Both the position numbers and the translations under genes were made by a program. Below the pieces are notes generated by a model. It ran no database searches, was not told the DNA's origin, and worked only from the letters and a program-made list of their open reading frames with translations. 23,986 nt of DNA from an uncultured Veillonella sp. (lineage in GTDB: Bacteria; Bacillota; Negativicutes; Veillonellales; Veillonellaceae): contig CABSJA010000026.1 of the NCBI GenBank assembly GCA_902477915.1, forward strand, positions 1-23,986. The letters are read 5' to 3'. Below, piece by piece: positions 23,610 through 23,986 of the stretch; position 1 is the stretch's first letter, and every line of letters starts with the position of its first letter.

Positions 23610-23986
23610 TTACTCCGCTTTAGGTTTGCACTCACGACGCATCATGGAGTACGGTTCAAGTGGTGTATCCATGTAAATGCGCACTTTCATTTGAGCATGT
23701 GGTGCTACATCGATTGGGTTACCATCTTCATCTGTCATTTTTTCAATTACAGTCTCAACAAGCTCACCCTTAGGTTGGCAGAATTCTACTTTATCGCCTA
23801 CCTTAAAGTTATTACGTTGTTCAAGATCAACGTATTTTTCTTCTTCGTTATAACCCAAAACTAAACCGATGAAATCATGGCTTTGCGTATTTGTAGATTT
23901 ACCATAGTTTTGAGCAGTTTCGTCAGGACGGCCTTCTGCAAAGCCATCTGTATATGGACGGTGAGAAATCTTTTCTAATTCTGCAA
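23610..23986 (-). CDS. U32-family peptidase, C-terminal part (cut by window edge)
   Basis: Only about 125 residues of the C-terminus are visible. They match the end of U32 peptidases: ELEKISHRPYTDGFAEGRP, then DFIGLVLGYNEEEKY, and a small beta-barrel domain with FKVGDKVEFCQPKGE and VRIYMDTPLEPYSMMRRE. Family members include collagenase-like peptidases and the RlhA-type 23S rRNA modification proteins; which applies here cannot be told from this end. The frame is open to the window edge at 23986, so the start lies beyond. It leads an operon with the DUF4911 and secreted-protein genes. Confidence 0.9.
   Translation of the reverse strand, partial: AELEKISHRPYTDGFAEGRPDETAQNYGKSTNTQSHDFIGLVLGYNEEEKYVDLEQRNNFKVGDKVEFCQPKGELVETVIEKMTDEDGNPIDVAPHAQMKVRIYMDTPLEPYSMMRRECKPKAE

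Overview
The window looks like a chromosomal segment of a Veillonella-type Negativicute. This is inferred from the AT-rich sequence, the infC-rpmI-rplT operon, a Firmicute-style threonyl T-box before thrS, the U32 peptidase/DUF4911 gene pair, and carboxylate transporters suited to an organic-acid fermenter. Species assignment is from gene content only; no database search was run. Most genes lie on the minus strand.

Layout. (1) 1-2755 is a scarred accessory region. It holds a secreted-protein gene, two copies of a 55-bp promoter/hairpin element (1-55 and 1717-1771), a broken small ORF, a 38-nt palindromic terminator, and an IS256-family transposase ruined by nonsense, frameshift and 3' loss. 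(2) 2781-10163 is a defence-like island. It carries a restriction-modification system, made of an Eco57I-type adenine methyltransferase and a GIY-YIG/SF2-helicase protein, followed past a terminator hairpin by an overlapping two-gene unit (a 299-aa soluble protein and a 4-TM membrane protein) that I cannot assign to a named system. A 192-aa 4-TM protein lies upstream. (3) 10164-14121 is a surface/secretion region: a Cys/Asn-rich secreted peptide gene plus a decayed duplicate, a YjbR-family gene, a paralogue of the secreted protein at 152-1414, a DUF3298-type secreted protein and a small membrane protein. (4) 14243-15530 is the translation operon infC-rpmI-rplT, with an ATT start on infC and an attenuator-like leader. 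(5) 15700-19826 holds a DASS anion transporter, a MarR-type regulator and an MFS transporter of the aromatic-acid/H+ symporter type. Its non-coding DNA carries three different tandem repeat arrays (31, 53 and 26 bp). (6) 19942-22170 is thrS with a complete T-box leader. (7) 22332-23986 is the end of an operon: U32 peptidase (cut by the window edge), DUF4911 protein and a secreted protein.

How genes work together. The methyltransferase and helicase-nuclease overlap by 1 nt and should form one R-M system. The two-gene unit downstream overlaps by 4 nt and has the layout of a cytosolic sensor plus membrane effector. The terminator before it has a possible promoter in its loop, so its expression may be uncoupled from the R-M genes. 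This unit is the best candidate here for an undescribed system, but its function is inference only.
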